From: Ornatilinea apprima
GTDB taxonomy: Bacteria; Chloroflexota; Anaerolineae; Anaerolineales; Anaerolineaceae
Length of the DNA: 64,000 bases
Direction: 5' to 3'
Assembly: GCF_001306115.1 (NCBI RefSeq)
Contig: NZ_LGCL01000034.1
Location: 1-64,000 of the forward strand
Part shown: positions 53,961 through 63,540 of the stretch, in pieces
Numbering within the stretch: the stretch's first letter is position 1
How the letters are laid out: each line of letters opens with the position of its first letter
Notes under the pieces: generated by a model
Databases searched by the model: none
What the model saw: the letters and a program-made list of their open reading frames with translations, nothing else
Told to the model about the DNA's origin: nothing
Program-made: the position numbers and the translations under genes

Positions 53961-56171
53961 ATGGAAAAAGATTTGCTCTTTCTTTCAGGCGTTATTGTTC
54001 TTGTGTGTGGAGTGAGTTTTGGAGTTGCTCTAAAGATATTCCGAAAAGAAGTAGCCATACCGATCAGCCTATTACTTTTGGTTTGGTCGCTGCTGGCGAT
54101 TGGCGGGGGTTATGCGATTGCCAAATTGGGCGTGAACGTGCTTAACGGGGTGGTTTTGGGGGCCATCCTGTTTTTGTTGTCTGGCGCGGCGTTGTATGCC
54201 ATTCGTTCTTTCTTGCAGCCTTTGAAAGCGCTGACCGAGGCCTTGCAGCGCATGTCGACTGGCGACATTCAATTCGTCTCGGAGATGGAAGGCGGCCGTC
54301 TGGGGGAACTGCTGGAGAGTTTGCAGGGTGTGATGCGCTATTACCAGGAATACGCCCAAAAAATTGAAACGATTGCCACCGGTAATTTGACCGATGAGAT
54401 TGTTCTGAAAGGCGATAAAGACGAGTTTGGCCGTTCTTTGGGTAAGATGACCGGCGGTTTGCGTACCATTGTCAGCCAGGTAACGGCCTCGGCAGATACC
54501 ATGAGCCAGACCGCGCACCAGGTTTCCAACGCGGCGCAGCGCGCGCAGGGCGCGGTCAACCAGATTGGCGAAACCATCGAGATTGTCGCAGGCGGCACGC
54601 ATCACCAGCTTGAGCAGGTAACCCAGACCACCGCGGCAGTAGAAACCCTGGACCAGACCGTTTCAGAAATTTCACGCGGCGCGGATGAGCAAACCCAGGC
54701 CATTCAGCAGGCCAACCAGTTCACCGAGCAAATGAAAACCGCTATCGACCAGGTGGCTGAGCGCGCGCACACCGGCGCGCAAGGCTCCGCCCAGGCGGCG
54801 CGCGCGGCGCAAACCGCCGCCTCGGTGATTCACCAGAGCCTGGACGGCATGGCACAAATCAACCAGTCGGCGATGAAGGTCAACCAGAGTGTGAGTCTGA
54901 TGGGCAAGCACTCTGAGAAAATTGGCAGTATTGTGGAAGTGATCAACGAAATCTCGTCGCAGACCAATCTGCTGGCGCTGAACGCGGCCATCGAAGCGGC
55001 ACGGGCAGGCGAGCACGGCAAGGGGTTTGCCGTAGTGGCGGATGAAGTGCGCAAACTGGCCGAAAAATCGGCATTGGCCACCAAGGAAATCTCCACATTG
55101 GTTAAGGACATTCAAAGTACAGTGGCGGATACGGAACAGGCGATTGAGGACGAAGCCCACCTGGTGGAAGAAGGTGTGCGCTTCAGCCATGAAGCCGAGC
55201 AGGCGTTGAACAATATTTTAGAGGTGGTGAGTTCCATCGAACTGCAGGTGGGAGAAATTGCCGCCGCATCCGATGAGATCAGCGCCACCTCCAATTCGCT
55301 GGTCGAAGTGATGGATTCGGTTTCGGTGGTGGCCGAGCAGAACCGCCAGGCCACACACCAGATCGCCAGGCAGTCGGGCGCGGTGCGCGGCACGGTGGAA
55401 GCGATTATGGAATTGAGCCGCGAGAACGACCGCGCGGTGAAGAATATGAAGACTGCCGCTGAGGAAATGCAAACCCAGGTAACGGCTGTTACCGACTCGA
55501 TGCTGGCGCTTGACCAGGTATCGGTGGATTTACAGCAGCATGTGTTGAAGTTCACCACCCAGAAGATCTCCGGCAAGGTGTCGCGCGGCTCGGCTTTGCT
55601 TGGGCGGCTGGATTTTGTGCGTGAAGTCCACGGCAAAGACGCGCTGGAGAAGGTGCTGTGGAGCATGAGCGCTGACGATCAGCGCGTGCTGCGCAAGAAG
55701 ATCGATCCGCAGTCCGAATATCCCTCGGAGCTGCTGGGGTCGCTGACGCAGGCGATCAAGAACGTGCTGGCGGGCGGCAAGGACGATATTCTGCGCGAGA
55801 TGACGGCCTACCGCGCCAAATTTGATATTCTACCCGGCGGGGCGCTGGAGCAGCACTTCAAAGCTGGCGATCCCGGTTTCACCATTCGCCGCATGGATTT
55901 GTGCCTGCGCCACAATTGGGGTGATGGGGTGGTGGTGATCAATGAGGAGCTGGGTGAGAATCACATTTTGCAGAAGGTGGATATGGGCAGGAAGCAGCCC
56001 AGAGAGCGCTGCACCTTTAACCATGTGGGTTGGATGGAAGGCGTGATCCGCGAGGCAGGTGGTATTCCGCACATTCGCAAGACGCGCTGCATGTACGATG
56101 GCCACCCCTACTGTGAATATGATATTCGTTGGGAAATGAACAAGAACGGCCACGAGAGCTTGAAAAAATAG
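53961..56171 (+). CDS. Methyl-accepting chemotaxis protein with extra C-terminal sensor domain
   Basis: A 736-residue receptor. Three hydrophobic segments fill residues 1-85, with almost no external loop, then a HAMP-like part to about 140. The signalling tip reads [43 protein letters not shown] (in two pieces). After the coiled coil a further 200-residue domain follows, ending [16 protein letters not shown] and [12 protein letters not shown]. That end resembles heme- or small-molecule-binding V4R-like domains. Receptors usually end with the coiled coil, so a cytoplasmic sensor after the tip is unusual. I see no CheW pentapeptide tail. Confidence 0.9.
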   Translation: MEKDLLFLSGVIVLVCGVSFGVALKIFRKEVAIPISLLLLVWSLLAIGGGYAIAKLGVNVLNGVVLGAILFLLSGAALYAIRSFLQPLKALTEALQRMSTGDIQFVSEMEGGRLGELLESLQGVMRYYQEYAQKIETIATGNLTDEIVLKGDKDEFGRSLGKMTGGLRTIVSQVTASADTMSQTAHQVSNAAQRAQGAVNQIGETIEIVAGGTHHQLEQVTQTTAAVETLDQTVSEISRGADEQTQAIQQANQFTEQMKTAIDQVAERAHTGAQGSAQAARAAQTAASVIHQSLDGMAQINQSAMKVNQSVSLMGKHSEKIGSIVEVINEISSQTNLLALNAAIEAARAGEHGKGFAVVADEVRKLAEKSALATKEISTLVKDIQSTVADTEQAIEDEAHLVEEGVRFSHEAEQALNNILEVVSSIELQVGEIAAASDEISATSNSLVEVMDSVSVVAEQNRQATHQIARQSGAVRGTVEAIMELSRENDRAVKNMKTAAEEMQTQVTAVTDSMLALDQVSVDLQQHVLKFTTQKISGKVSRGSALLGRLDFVREVHGKDALEKVLWSMSADDQRVLRKKIDPQSEYPSELLGSLTQAIKNVLAGGKDDILREMTAYRAKFDILPGGALEQHFKAGDPGFTIRRMDLCLRHNWGDGVVVINEELGENHILQKVDMGRKQPRERCTFNHVGWMEGVIREAGGIPHIRKTRCMYDGHPYCEYDIRWEMNKNGHESLKK

Positions 56172-56504
56172 CCCTGGCCCTTGTTTCCATTGATTTCATC
56201 CCCCATGTCCAACCCCGGATATTGGGGGATGGATGATTTAACCCGAAAAGCAGGCACCCAAAAAGCGGGTGAGGCGTCCCCATCCCCGCGCCTGCGGCGC
56301 GACCCTTTCCCGACACGTCAGGGAAGGGTTGAAGCCCCGGAGGGGTGGTGTTTCGCAATTTCGATCAGGGTCTGTGAAAAAATGCTCCTATCGCCGGGGA
56401 AGGGCCGCAATGCGGGTCAGGCGATAAGCCGGAATCTGGCCTATACTGAGACTGCGCGAACCAACAGGGCCCTGACTGATCCGATATGGTAAGGAGAAAT
56501 GAAA
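56172..56504. other. Intergenic stretch with two hairpins, no gene
   Basis: This stretch of 330 bp between the chemotaxis gene and trmO contains no gene I can support. It holds catccccca (56197-56205) with tgggggatg (56223-56231), and a longer imperfect hairpin from 56302 to 56329 whose core is ACCCTTTCC with GGGAAGGGT. The first may end the chemotaxis transcript; neither has a T-run. The trmO ribosome site AAGGAG is at 56491-56496. Confidence 0.55.
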
Positions 56505-56972
56505 ATGGAAACCTTTGAATTGAAGTCCATTGGCCGCATCCGACGCGAGGGTGAGGATGTAGCGGTGTTGATTGACGAAGCCTACCGCCCGGCGCTGCGC
56601 GACCTGGGGCACTTCAGCCATGTGATGGTTTTTTTCTGGCCCAACCGCTTTGACGAGCCGCAAATGCGCGAGGTGCTGGTGGTTGATCTGCCCTATGCGG
56701 AGGGACACCAATCGGGTGTCTTTGCCACCCGCTCGCCCATGCGCCCCAACCCGGTGCTGATGACCACCTGCAAGATTCTGGGCGTGGATGAAGAGCAAGG
56801 CGTGGTGCGCCTGGCGGATATGGACGCCTTCGACGGCACGCCGGTGCTGGATTTGAAAGCGTACTTCCCGGTTTGTGACCGGGTGAAACAGGCGCACATT
56901 CCGGAGTGGCTGCAGGGCTGGCCGGAATGGATGCCCGAAGAAGGCATTGGCCTGGAAGAGTACGAGCGTTGA
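56505..56972 (+). CDS. trmO: TrmO-like tRNA methyltransferase (YaeB/UPF0066)
   Basis: A 155-residue protein of the TrmO/TsaA-like beta-barrel family, which N6-methylates t6A37 of tRNA with S-adenosylmethionine. It has GHFSHVMVFFWPNRFDE, the key VFATRSPMRPNPVLMTTCKIL and a late DGTPVLDLKAYFP. The C-terminal extension of E. coli TrmO is absent. Many bacteria and archaea carry this short form, so the exact substrate is less sure. The ATG used is 8 bp after AAGGAG; another in-frame ATG is two codons upstream. Confidence 0.85.
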   Translation: METFELKSIGRIRREGEDVAVLIDEAYRPALRDLGHFSHVMVFFWPNRFDEPQMREVLVVDLPYAEGHQSGVFATRSPMRPNPVLMTTCKILGVDEEQGVVRLADMDAFDGTPVLDLKAYFPVCDRVKQAHIPEWLQGWPEWMPEEGIGLEEYER

Positions 56973-57048
56973 GCGCGCGCTTCTGGTAGAATCGATTCAG
57001 CCCGCCCCAAAGGCTTGCGGGGCGGGCTGACCCCCTGGGAGGATAAAT

Positions 57049-57567
57049 ATGCTGAAACCAACGCGCCTGATCGAACGCCCGGAGATGTGGCTGGCCGGGT
57101 TTGCTTTCTACGGAGACCCGTTCCAACTGCGCGGTGGGTGGGATGAAGAAAACGAAATTGGCCGCCTGTGGCAGCGATTTGGTCGCTTCTGCGCCGAGCA
57201 GCCCGGCAGCCTGCCGTCTGCGCTGGAGCCTGGCACGGGCTACGAGGTGCATATTCAGCACCTCGAAACCGGCGAGCGCGGCGAGTATGAGGTCTTTGTT
57301 GGTTTTCAAGTAGAGCCAGAGGCTGGCATTCCCATTCAATTTTCTCTCAAGCGCCTGCCGCCCGCCCAATACGCGGTGTTCACGTTGCGCGGCGCGGAAA
57401 TTTCCGCCGATTGGGACGCGCAGATTAGTGCCTGGCTGGCGGAGGCCGGTTGGGTGAGTGATTTTGGCTTTAACCTGCAATGTTATGACGCGCGCTTTAA
57501 GGGCATGCAAGACCTGGCAGACTCGGAAGTGGACGTTTGGGTGCCGGTGCGCCGGTCGGGGGAATAG
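57049..57567 (+). CDS. GyrI-like effector-binding domain protein
   Basis: A 172-residue protein of the GyrI-like/AraC effector-binding fold: LAGFAFYGDPFQLRGGWDEENEIGRLW (in part), GTGYEVHIQHLET, QFSLKRLPPAQYAVFTLRG and a late VDVWVPV strand all match its strand-helix pattern. Such domains bind small, mostly cationic compounds. It is 2 bp upstream of an AraC-type gene, so the two are probably one unit, with sensor and DNA-binding parts on separate chains. Confidence 0.82.
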   Translation: MLKPTRLIERPEMWLAGFAFYGDPFQLRGGWDEENEIGRLWQRFGRFCAEQPGSLPSALEPGTGYEVHIQHLETGERGEYEVFVGFQVEPEAGIPIQFSLKRLPPAQYAVFTLRGAEISADWDAQISAWLAEAGWVSDFGFNLQCYDARFKGMQDLADSEVDVWVPVRRSGE

Positions 57568-57569
57568 GC

Positions 57570-58397
57570 ATGCAGCCGCTCGATTGTGTGCTGCGCGCTA
57601 TTGATCTGTTGGAAGAGCGCCTGCGTGCGCCTGTTCAGGTGATGGAGGCGGCCCAGGCAGCGGGCTACTCGCTGTTCCACTTTTGCCGGGTGTTTAACCA
57701 GGTAACCGCCCTGACCCCCTTTGAGTACCTGATGCGCCGCCGCCTGTCTGAAGCTGCCAGCGTGTTGAGCAGTTCGGACGCGCGCGTGCTGGATGTGGCG
57801 CTGGATTTTCAATTCGGCAGCGCGGAGGCCTTCGCGCGCGCCTTCAAGCGCGTTTTTGCCCGGCAGCCGCACCTGGCACGCCAGCATGGGGTCGACCCGC
57901 GCCGCTGCCTGCCGCGCCTGACCTTCGATTATCTTGATTTTCTGGCGCGCGCCCGCCCCGACCCGCGCCCCGCGCTGTTGGGCGACCTTGATCTTTCCGG
58001 GCTGATGACGATTGGTACCGGCTGGGGGCTGCCCGACGCTTCGTTGATCAATGCCCTGCAAGCAGAAGCCGCCCTGCCGCCTGGCTCGCCGCTGTGGGCG
58101 GTGATTCGCGCTTCGGCTGGTGATCCTTTTGCGCCCCCGCTGACCTTTTTAGGCTTCCCGCGCGCAGATTGGGCCGCCCAGTCGGGCGCGTTGGTGGGTA
58201 AAGACCTGCCTGCCGCCAGCGCGCTGTGCTTAACCTGGCCGGCAGAGCCGCGTGATCAGGCGCACCTGCTGGCCTATCTGCACCACACCTGGGCGGCGCA
58301 TGCCCTGGCGGGTGAAGGCCCGCGCGAGCTGCGTTTATGCGGATCGCTGGACGGGCGCGGACAACTCCATTTCCATACCCTTTATTTCATCCAATAG
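57570..58397 (+). CDS. AraC-family regulator with a GyrI-like C-terminal part
   Basis: A 275-residue regulator with an N-terminal AraC helix-turn-helix: VMEAAQAAGYSLFHFCRVFNQVTALTPFEYLMRRRLSEAA (in two helices pairs, residues 25-65) and ALDFQFGSAEAFARAFKRVFARQP. The last 130 residues resemble a diverged GyrI-like domain and end LCGSLDGRGQLHFHTLYFIQ. This order, HTH first, is that of Rob and BmrR-like sensors. The start at 57570 is 2 bp after the GyrI-like gene; an upstream frame start is within that gene. Confidence 0.85.
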   Translation: MQPLDCVLRAIDLLEERLRAPVQVMEAAQAAGYSLFHFCRVFNQVTALTPFEYLMRRRLSEAASVLSSSDARVLDVALDFQFGSAEAFARAFKRVFARQPHLARQHGVDPRRCLPRLTFDYLDFLARARPDPRPALLGDLDLSGLMTIGTGWGLPDASLINALQAEAALPPGSPLWAVIRASAGDPFAPPLTFLGFPRADWAAQSGALVGKDLPAASALCLTWPAEPRDQAHLLAYLHHTWAAHALAGEGPRELRLCGSLDGRGQLHFHTLYFIQ

Positions 58398-58513
58398 TCC
58401 TTAAGTATACCGGCCGGCCGCGTGAAAATTCTTCCTTGGAAGGATGCGCGTTGGGTTATTCATCCGTAAAATTAGATCATCGTAACAGATCTGACAAAAG
58501 GAAATGGAAAGCC

Positions 58514-59356
58514 ATGTCTCTCAAAAATTTCATCCGCAATCATGCTGTTCTTTCTTACGGAGTTCTGACCATCGGCGTCTCCTGGCTGATCTGGAGCCGC
58601 ATCCTCACCATTCTTCAGCCGGGCGAGCTGCTCAGCGCGCCCACCCCGGCAGCCATGCTGTATGTGGTGCTGGGCGGGCTGGTGCCTTCGATCATGGGGG
58701 TGGCCCTGACTGCCTACCTGGACGGGCGCGCCGGTCTGCGCGCGCTGTGGGCGCGGGTGACCACCTGGAAGGTGAGTCCCTGGCTGTACCTGGCGGCCTG
58801 CCTGCCGACGGGAATCACCATCGCCAGCTTTTTCTTGCAAGAAGCGTTGGGAATTGGCAGCGCGCTGCCCGGTGTTGCGGGCAAAATCTTGCCGGGATTG
58901 GGGATTGGACTTTTCGCGGCGCTGGGAGAAGAGTTTGGTTGGCGCGGGTTTGCCCTGCCGCGTTTGAGCCAGCGCTACCGCCCGCTGACCGCCGGTCTGC
59001 TGGTGGGGCTGCTGTGGGGTGTGTGGCATGTCTACCCCGATTACATTGGCCTGGGCAACCTGGGCTGGCAGAGCGCGCCCTTGATCTTCATTTATGGGCC
59101 GTTGGGGCTGACTGTTTTCGCGGTGCTGATGGCCTGGCTGCACGATCAGGGCCGGAACAGCATGCTGCTGATGCTGCTTTTCCACCTCAACATCTCCAGC
59201 AGCGCGTTCTACCTGGGAGACCGCCTGACGACTGCCTACGGCGAGAAGCTGCTCTCCACGTTGGTATCTCCGTTGTTCGGGCTGGCGATCATCGCGGTGA
59301 TTGTGATGCTGCAATCAGGGCGTAAGAAGGCTGGCGCGCAATTGGCGGAAGCATAA
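58514..59356 (+). CDS. CPBP-family intramembrane protease-like protein
   Basis: A 280-residue membrane protein with about seven to eight hydrophobic segments. The CPBP/Rce1 motif is clear: LFAALGEEFGWRGFALPRLSQ (Glu-Glu-x3-Arg) and the His motifs LWGVWHVYPDY and LLFHLNISSSAFY. Such proteins are proposed to cut or process membrane peptides; the substrate is unknown. The start at 58514 gives MSLKNFIRNH; the upstream frame start overlaps the AraC gene. It ends before a good terminator. Confidence 0.87.
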   Translation: MSLKNFIRNHAVLSYGVLTIGVSWLIWSRILTILQPGELLSAPTPAAMLYVVLGGLVPSIMGVALTAYLDGRAGLRALWARVTTWKVSPWLYLAACLPTGITIASFFLQEALGIGSALPGVAGKILPGLGIGLFAALGEEFGWRGFALPRLSQRYRPLTAGLLVGLLWGVWHVYPDYIGLGNLGWQSAPLIFIYGPLGLTVFAVLMAWLHDQGRNSMLLMLLFHLNISSSAFYLGDRLTTAYGEKLLSTLVSPLFGLAIIAVIVMLQSGRKKAGAQLAEA

Positions 59357-59378
59357 TCGCAGTGCAGAAAAACAAACC

Positions 59379-59410
59379 AAAATCGGACTATAGAGTCCGG
59401 TTTTGTATTT
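59379..59410 (+). terminator. Terminator after the CPBP gene
   Basis: aaaatcggact (59379-59389) pairs with agtccggtttt (59394-59404) around a 4-nt loop with one G-T pair, and TGTATTT follows. This is a normal rho-independent terminator, one of the few in the window with a real T-tail. The remainder to the sigma gene (59411-59523) shows no gene. Confidence 0.85.
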
Positions 59411-59523
59411 AATGGGCAAATTTTTGAACCTTTTTTGGGCATGGCGAGACATATTAAGTGAACGGCCGCGGCAAGCCTGCCGCAATCAGATATACTAGAG
59501 AAGAATCGCAGTCAACAAACCAC

Positions 59524-60108
59524 ATGGAATGGATTTTGGAACGCAGCACTTCTGAACCAATCAAAGACACCCAGCTCCTTCGCCGCGTTGCCGCGGGCGA
59601 AGAGGCCGCGCTGCGCGCTTTGTTTGAAATCTACGGGCAGCGCATGTATGCCTACGCCTTGCGCTGGATGGGTGACCCGGCTGCCGCTGAAGATGTGGTG
59701 CAAGAGAGCCTGGTGGCCATCTGGCAGAGCGCCGGCCGCTACCGCGGAGACGGCTGCCCGGCCGCCTGGCTGATGGGGATTGTGCATTTCAAAGCGCTCA
59801 ACGCCCTGCGCCGTAAAGAGACGCTGTCGCTGGACGCGACTGAAAGCGAACCGCCCGCGCCCGGCAGCCTGCCTGAAGAAAAGGCCGCCGCCCGCGCGGA
59901 CCGCGAGTCCGTGCGCCAGGCGCTTAACCAGCTTTCGGCCGAGCACCGAGCGGTGCTGGAACTGGTGTTTTATGGGGGCATGTCTTTACAGGAAATTGCT
60001 GAAGTGATGAATTGTCCGCTGGGGACGGTGAAAAGCCGGTTGGCTTACGCCCGCGCAGCTTTGCGCGGATACCTGGACCGCCAGGGATTGCGGGAGGAGA
60101 TGAAATGA
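59524..60108 (+). CDS. ECF-type RNA polymerase sigma factor
   Basis: A 194-residue ECF sigma factor. Region 2 is RALFEIYGQRMYAYALRWMGDPAAAEDVVQESLVAIWQSAGRY (in parts) and region 4 is QLSAEHRAVLELVFYGGMSLQEIAEVMNCPLGTVKSRLAYARAAL (in parts). The ATG at 59524 gives a usual length. Its stop overlaps the anti-sigma start (ATGA), as in classic sigma/anti-sigma pairs. It probably controls the operon that follows, including the ABC genes. Confidence 0.94.
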   Translation: MEWILERSTSEPIKDTQLLRRVAAGEEAALRALFEIYGQRMYAYALRWMGDPAAAEDVVQESLVAIWQSAGRYRGDGCPAAWLMGIVHFKALNALRRKETLSLDATESEPPAPGSLPEEKAAARADRESVRQALNQLSAEHRAVLELVFYGGMSLQEIAEVMNCPLGTVKSRLAYARAALRGYLDRQGLREEMK

Positions 60109-60998
60109 ACGCGCACGAAAAATTCCGGGAAAACCTGCCATTCTATGTGACGGGCGCGCTGGACGCGAATGAACGGCGCGCGTTGGAAGATCACCTGCAA
60201 ACCTGCGCGGAGTGCCAGGTAGATTTGGCCTTGTGGCGCAACACCGCCCAGGAAGTGACGGAGCAGTCCGCCAGCCTGCGGGTCTCTGATCGGGTGATTG
60301 AGTCTGCATTGGGGCAGATCCGCGCTGAGCAAAGGCAGCCGGGCGCGCTGCGCCGCGCGGTGGATTTGTTGCTCAGCCAAATACCGCTGGTGCGGCACGA
60401 GATCTGGCCGGCCTCGGCGCTGATCTTCTTGATCGGCTACAGCGCGGCGGTGTTGGTGAAAATGGAGTTTCTTATCCAGCTCATCGCGCCAATGGTGGCC
60501 GCCTGGGGCATCGCCTCTCTATATGGACCGGAGAACGACCAGGCGTTTGAATTGGCGGCGGCCACCCCCACCCACCAGGCGCAGATTCTGCTGGCGCGCC
60601 TGGCGGCGGTGTTTGGGTATAACCTGGCGCTGGCTGTGACGGTGAGCCTGGCGGCGACGCCCTTCATCCCCACGCTCAGCCTGAGCGGCCTGATTCTGAG
60701 CTGGCTGGCGCCGATGACCTTTCTGGCGGCGCTGGCTTTGCTGCTCTCCTTGTGGATGTCCACCGGCAGCGCGGTGGTGATTCCGTACCTGCTCTGGCTG
60801 GGAAAATTCATTCTGGGAAACATGCTGGTTGGAGAAAGCTCCGGGCCGGTCTTTGTTGGCTCAGCGGCAGAGGGGATAACGCTGTTTATCCGCTTTTGGG
60901 AAAATCCACTGCTGCTCTTTGGCCTGGCAGCGGTGCTGCTGGCGGGCGCGCTGCTGAGCCTGCGCTGGCCTGATCGCCGCCTTCCGCGGTTGGTTTGA
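60105..60998 (+). CDS. Zinc-finger anti-sigma factor fused to membrane segments
   Basis: A 297-residue protein. Residues 1-60 form an anti-sigma zinc-finger-type domain with LEDHLQTCAECQVDLALW (His-x3-Cys-x2-Cys) before about six hydrophobic segments (from about 100 on), for example ALIFLIGYSAAVLVKM and LLLFGLAAVLLAGALLSL. Anti-sigma factors usually have one membrane helix; here the multi-helix part resembles an ABC-exporter permease and may sense or form part of the transporter encoded next. The start at 60105 overlaps the sigma gene by 4 bp. Confidence 0.88.
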   Translation: MNAHEKFRENLPFYVTGALDANERRALEDHLQTCAECQVDLALWRNTAQEVTEQSASLRVSDRVIESALGQIRAEQRQPGALRRAVDLLLSQIPLVRHEIWPASALIFLIGYSAAVLVKMEFLIQLIAPMVAAWGIASLYGPENDQAFELAAATPTHQAQILLARLAAVFGYNLALAVTVSLAATPFIPTLSLSGLILSWLAPMTFLAALALLLSLWMSTGSAVVIPYLLWLGKFILGNMLVGESSGPVFVGSAAEGITLFIRFWENPLLLFGLAAVLLAGALLSLRWPDRRLPRLV

Positions 60999-61038
60999 CG
61001 CGGCCGTTCAAACCGTACGTCCAACTGTGGAGGCAAAC

Positions 61039-61821
61039 GTGAAAGAATTTTTTGGTGTATTGAAATACGAATTTGGAATGGCAACCCGCCGCTGGGGGGT
61101 GATGGCGATTTTTGGGGCCCTGGGTTTGTTTTACCTGTGGGCTTTTATGCAGCCAATGCCCGATGACCCGGTTTGGAGCGAGATGACGAACCCCGAGTTG
61201 TGGAAGCTGGCCGGGCAAATGGCCTTTTCGATCAATGTGTTTGTGCCGGTGGTGGCGGGCATCGCCATTGCCGACCGCATGGCGCGCGATGTGCGCCTGG
61301 GCTTTGAAGAACTGCTGCGCAGCACGCAGCTAAGGCGCTGGCCGTATGTGCTGGGTAAGTATGCCGGCGCGCTGCTTTCGGTGGCTCTCCCCGCGCTGCT
61401 GATCAACACACTGATCAGCCTAGGCTGTGTGATCCGGGGTTGCAGCCCTGTGATGCTGGTCTATTCCCTGCCGGCGTTTGTGCTGGTTACCCTGCCGGGA
61501 CTGGCCTTTCTCAGCGCTTTTTCGCTGGCCTGCCCGATGGTGATGCCGGTGCGCGTCTACCAGGTGCTCTTCACCGGCTACTGGTATTGGGGCAACTTTC
61601 TCAGCCCCAAGGTGATGCCCACCCTTACCGAGACGCTGCTCAACGCGGCTGGCGGCTACGCCCTGGAGGGCTTTTTCTCCAGCGGTTATATCTTTTTGCA
61701 CGAACATCTCGCCCACACTGCTCAAGAAGCCGTGCTGAATATTGCCATCTTGCTGCTGTGCGGCGCGGCTGCTCTGATCACGCTGGAGCGCTACCTGGCC
61801 TGGAAAGCGCGCCGGGTGTAA
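61039..61821 (+). CDS. ABC-2-type exporter permease-like membrane protein
   Basis: A 260-residue membrane protein with about six hydrophobic segments. It opens VKEFFGVLKYEFGMATRRWGVMAIFGALGLF, then has IADRMARDVRLGFEELLRSTQLRRWPYVLGKYAGAL (in part), a pattern of ABC-2 permeases. The GTG at 61039 is 6 bp after GGAGG and fits better than the GTG four codons earlier. It is the third gene of the sigma operon and probably pairs with the ATPase at 62530. Confidence 0.82.
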   Translation: MKEFFGVLKYEFGMATRRWGVMAIFGALGLFYLWAFMQPMPDDPVWSEMTNPELWKLAGQMAFSINVFVPVVAGIAIADRMARDVRLGFEELLRSTQLRRWPYVLGKYAGALLSVALPALLINTLISLGCVIRGCSPVMLVYSLPAFVLVTLPGLAFLSAFSLACPMVMPVRVYQVLFTGYWYWGNFLSPKVMPTLTETLLNAAGGYALEGFFSSGYIFLHEHLAHTAQEAVLNIAILLLCGAAALITLERYLAWKARRV

Positions 61822-61840
61822 GGAAGGAAGCAGGACAGGC

Positions 61841-62512
61841 ATGAAATCTGGAAATTCAACCTTAATGTATCGCTTGAAAACACTGCGCCCTGACCAGGTC
61901 ATCTTCCCGGCCAGCATGTGGGGCCTCTTCGCGGTGATCGTTGTGATCCTCTACGGCATGGACAGCGCCTATCAGGCGGCGCGCGCCTTTGTGGGGATTG
62001 TGCTGCCGATGATCGCGGGCATTTTATCCGCTTACGCTGTGCTGGAAGACCCGGCTTTGGAACTGCAGTTTTCCATGCCGCGCCCGGCCTGGCGCATGCT
62101 GGCCGAACGCCTGGGGCTGATCTTCGCCGTCACGGCGGTCTGCGCGCTCACCTACCAGGTCTATCTGGCGTTGATCGGCCTGAGCCTGGCTCCGCTGGGC
62201 GGCGCGGCAGGGCGGCAGCTGGCCTGGCTGGCCCCCACCCTGAATCTGATGGGGCTGGGCTGCCTGGCAGGACTGGCGGCGGCCAAACCCGTGCCCGGCG
62301 CCATGGCGGTGGGGCTGGTGTGGTTTTCTCAGCTCATCGCCTACGGCTGGTTTTTGCACCATCCGGTCGCGCGCTATGTATATTTGTATATGGGCATTAC
62401 CCACCCCGAACTGCCAGAGCTGCGCGCCAGCCAGCTGGTGATATCGCTGCTGGGAATGATTTTTCTGACCGGCGCCTGGGCGCTGGTTCGCCAACAAGAA
62501 CGCTATCTGTAA
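61841..62512 (+). CDS. Membrane protein of the ABC exporter operon
   Basis: A 223-residue protein with about six hydrophobic segments, e.g. IFPASMWGLFAVIVVILYGM and AMAVGLVWFSQLIAYGWFL. It has no recognisable catalytic motif. The segment YAVLEDPALELQFSMPRPAWRMLAERLGL resembles the cytoplasmic loop of ABC-2-type subunits. It is 19 bp after the previous permease gene and 17 bp before the ATPase gene, so it is likely a second permease subunit. Confidence 0.78.
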   Translation: MKSGNSTLMYRLKTLRPDQVIFPASMWGLFAVIVVILYGMDSAYQAARAFVGIVLPMIAGILSAYAVLEDPALELQFSMPRPAWRMLAERLGLIFAVTAVCALTYQVYLALIGLSLAPLGGAAGRQLAWLAPTLNLMGLGCLAGLAAAKPVPGAMAVGLVWFSQLIAYGWFLHHPVARYVYLYMGITHPELPELRASQLVISLLGMIFLTGAWALVRQQERYL

Positions 62513-62529
62513 ATGATGGGAAGTGAACA

Positions 62530-63429
62530 ATGATTGAAATCAGCAACTTAAGCAAAACGTATGGCAGCGGCGCGCAAGCCGTGAAGGCCTTGAGCGGCGT
62601 CCATTTGACGATCGAAGAGGGTATGTTTGGCCTGTTGGGGCCGAACGGCGCGGGCAAAACCACCCTGATGCGCATTCTGGCAGGCATTGCCCAGCCCAGC
62701 GCGGGTAAAGTCGTTATCGCCGGGTATAACCTGGCTGACGAAAAAGCGCGCACCGATTACAAGGCCATGCTGGGCTACCTGCCGCAAGAGCTGGGCATGT
62801 ACCCCGATTTAACCGCGCGCCAGTTTGTGGATTACATGGCTATTCTGAAAGGGATGCACATCCCCGCGCAGCGCCAGCACCGCGTGGATGAGGTGCTGGA
62901 CATGGTCGGTTTGAGTGAAGCGGCCGGCCGCAAGATTAAGAGTTTTTCGGGCGGCATGAAGCGCCGCGTGGGCATCGCCCAGGCGCTGGTCAATGATCCG
63001 CGCGTGCTGATCGTGGACGAACCCACCGCCGGACTGGACCCGGAAGAGCGCATCCGCTTTCGCAATCTGCTGGTCGACCTGGCCGCCAACCGCGTGGTGC
63101 TGCTTTCCACGCATATTGTGGAAGACATTGGTCAGACCTGCCAGAAGATGGCGGTGCTTTCCAGGGGGCGCATTCTGTACACCGGCAGCCCGCGCGAACT
63201 GACCGGCATGGCCGAGGGGCGGGTGTGGACGGTAACCACCCAATCCACGACCAAGCCCAACAACGGGCTGACGGTGGTCTCGATGCTGCACCTGGCGGAA
63301 GGGGTGCAGTACCGCCTGGTGGGCGCCAGCGCCGCCGAATATGAGGGCGCGGTGACGGCGAAGCCCGGTCTGGAAGACGGCTATGTGTGGCTGATGAAAT
63401 CCGCGGGGTACGAGGCCGCCATTCAGTAA
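62530..63429 (+). CDS. ABC transporter ATPase
   Basis: A 299-residue ABC-2-type exporter ATPase. Walker A is GPNGAGKTT, the signature is FSGGMKRRVGIAQAL, Walker B is VLIVDEPTAGLDPEE, followed by VVLLSTHIVEDI (H-loop). The last 70 residues form the usual variable C-terminal domain. It completes the exporter with the two preceding membrane proteins. The whole set is likely under the ECF sigma control inferred above; the exported compound is unknown. Confidence 0.95.
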   Translation: MIEISNLSKTYGSGAQAVKALSGVHLTIEEGMFGLLGPNGAGKTTLMRILAGIAQPSAGKVVIAGYNLADEKARTDYKAMLGYLPQELGMYPDLTARQFVDYMAILKGMHIPAQRQHRVDEVLDMVGLSEAAGRKIKSFSGGMKRRVGIAQALVNDPRVLIVDEPTAGLDPEERIRFRNLLVDLAANRVVLLSTHIVEDIGQTCQKMAVLSRGRILYTGSPRELTGMAEGRVWTVTTQSTTKPNNGLTVVSMLHLAEGVQYRLVGASAAEYEGAVTAKPGLEDGYVWLMKSAGYEAAIQ

Positions 63430-63540
63430 AACGCGGAGAGCGGCTTGGTGATCTTTCGCCCCATTCTCTGGAGTGGGGCGAAAATATGGCCGCTGCGCGT
63501 GAAACGATTTTGATGGTTAACCGTATTAAGAAGTATGAAA

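Noticed and set aside
56172..56504. A transposon-derived miniature element in the hairpin-rich gap
   Set aside because: No terminal repeats with target duplication were found; the two hairpins are unrelated to each other.
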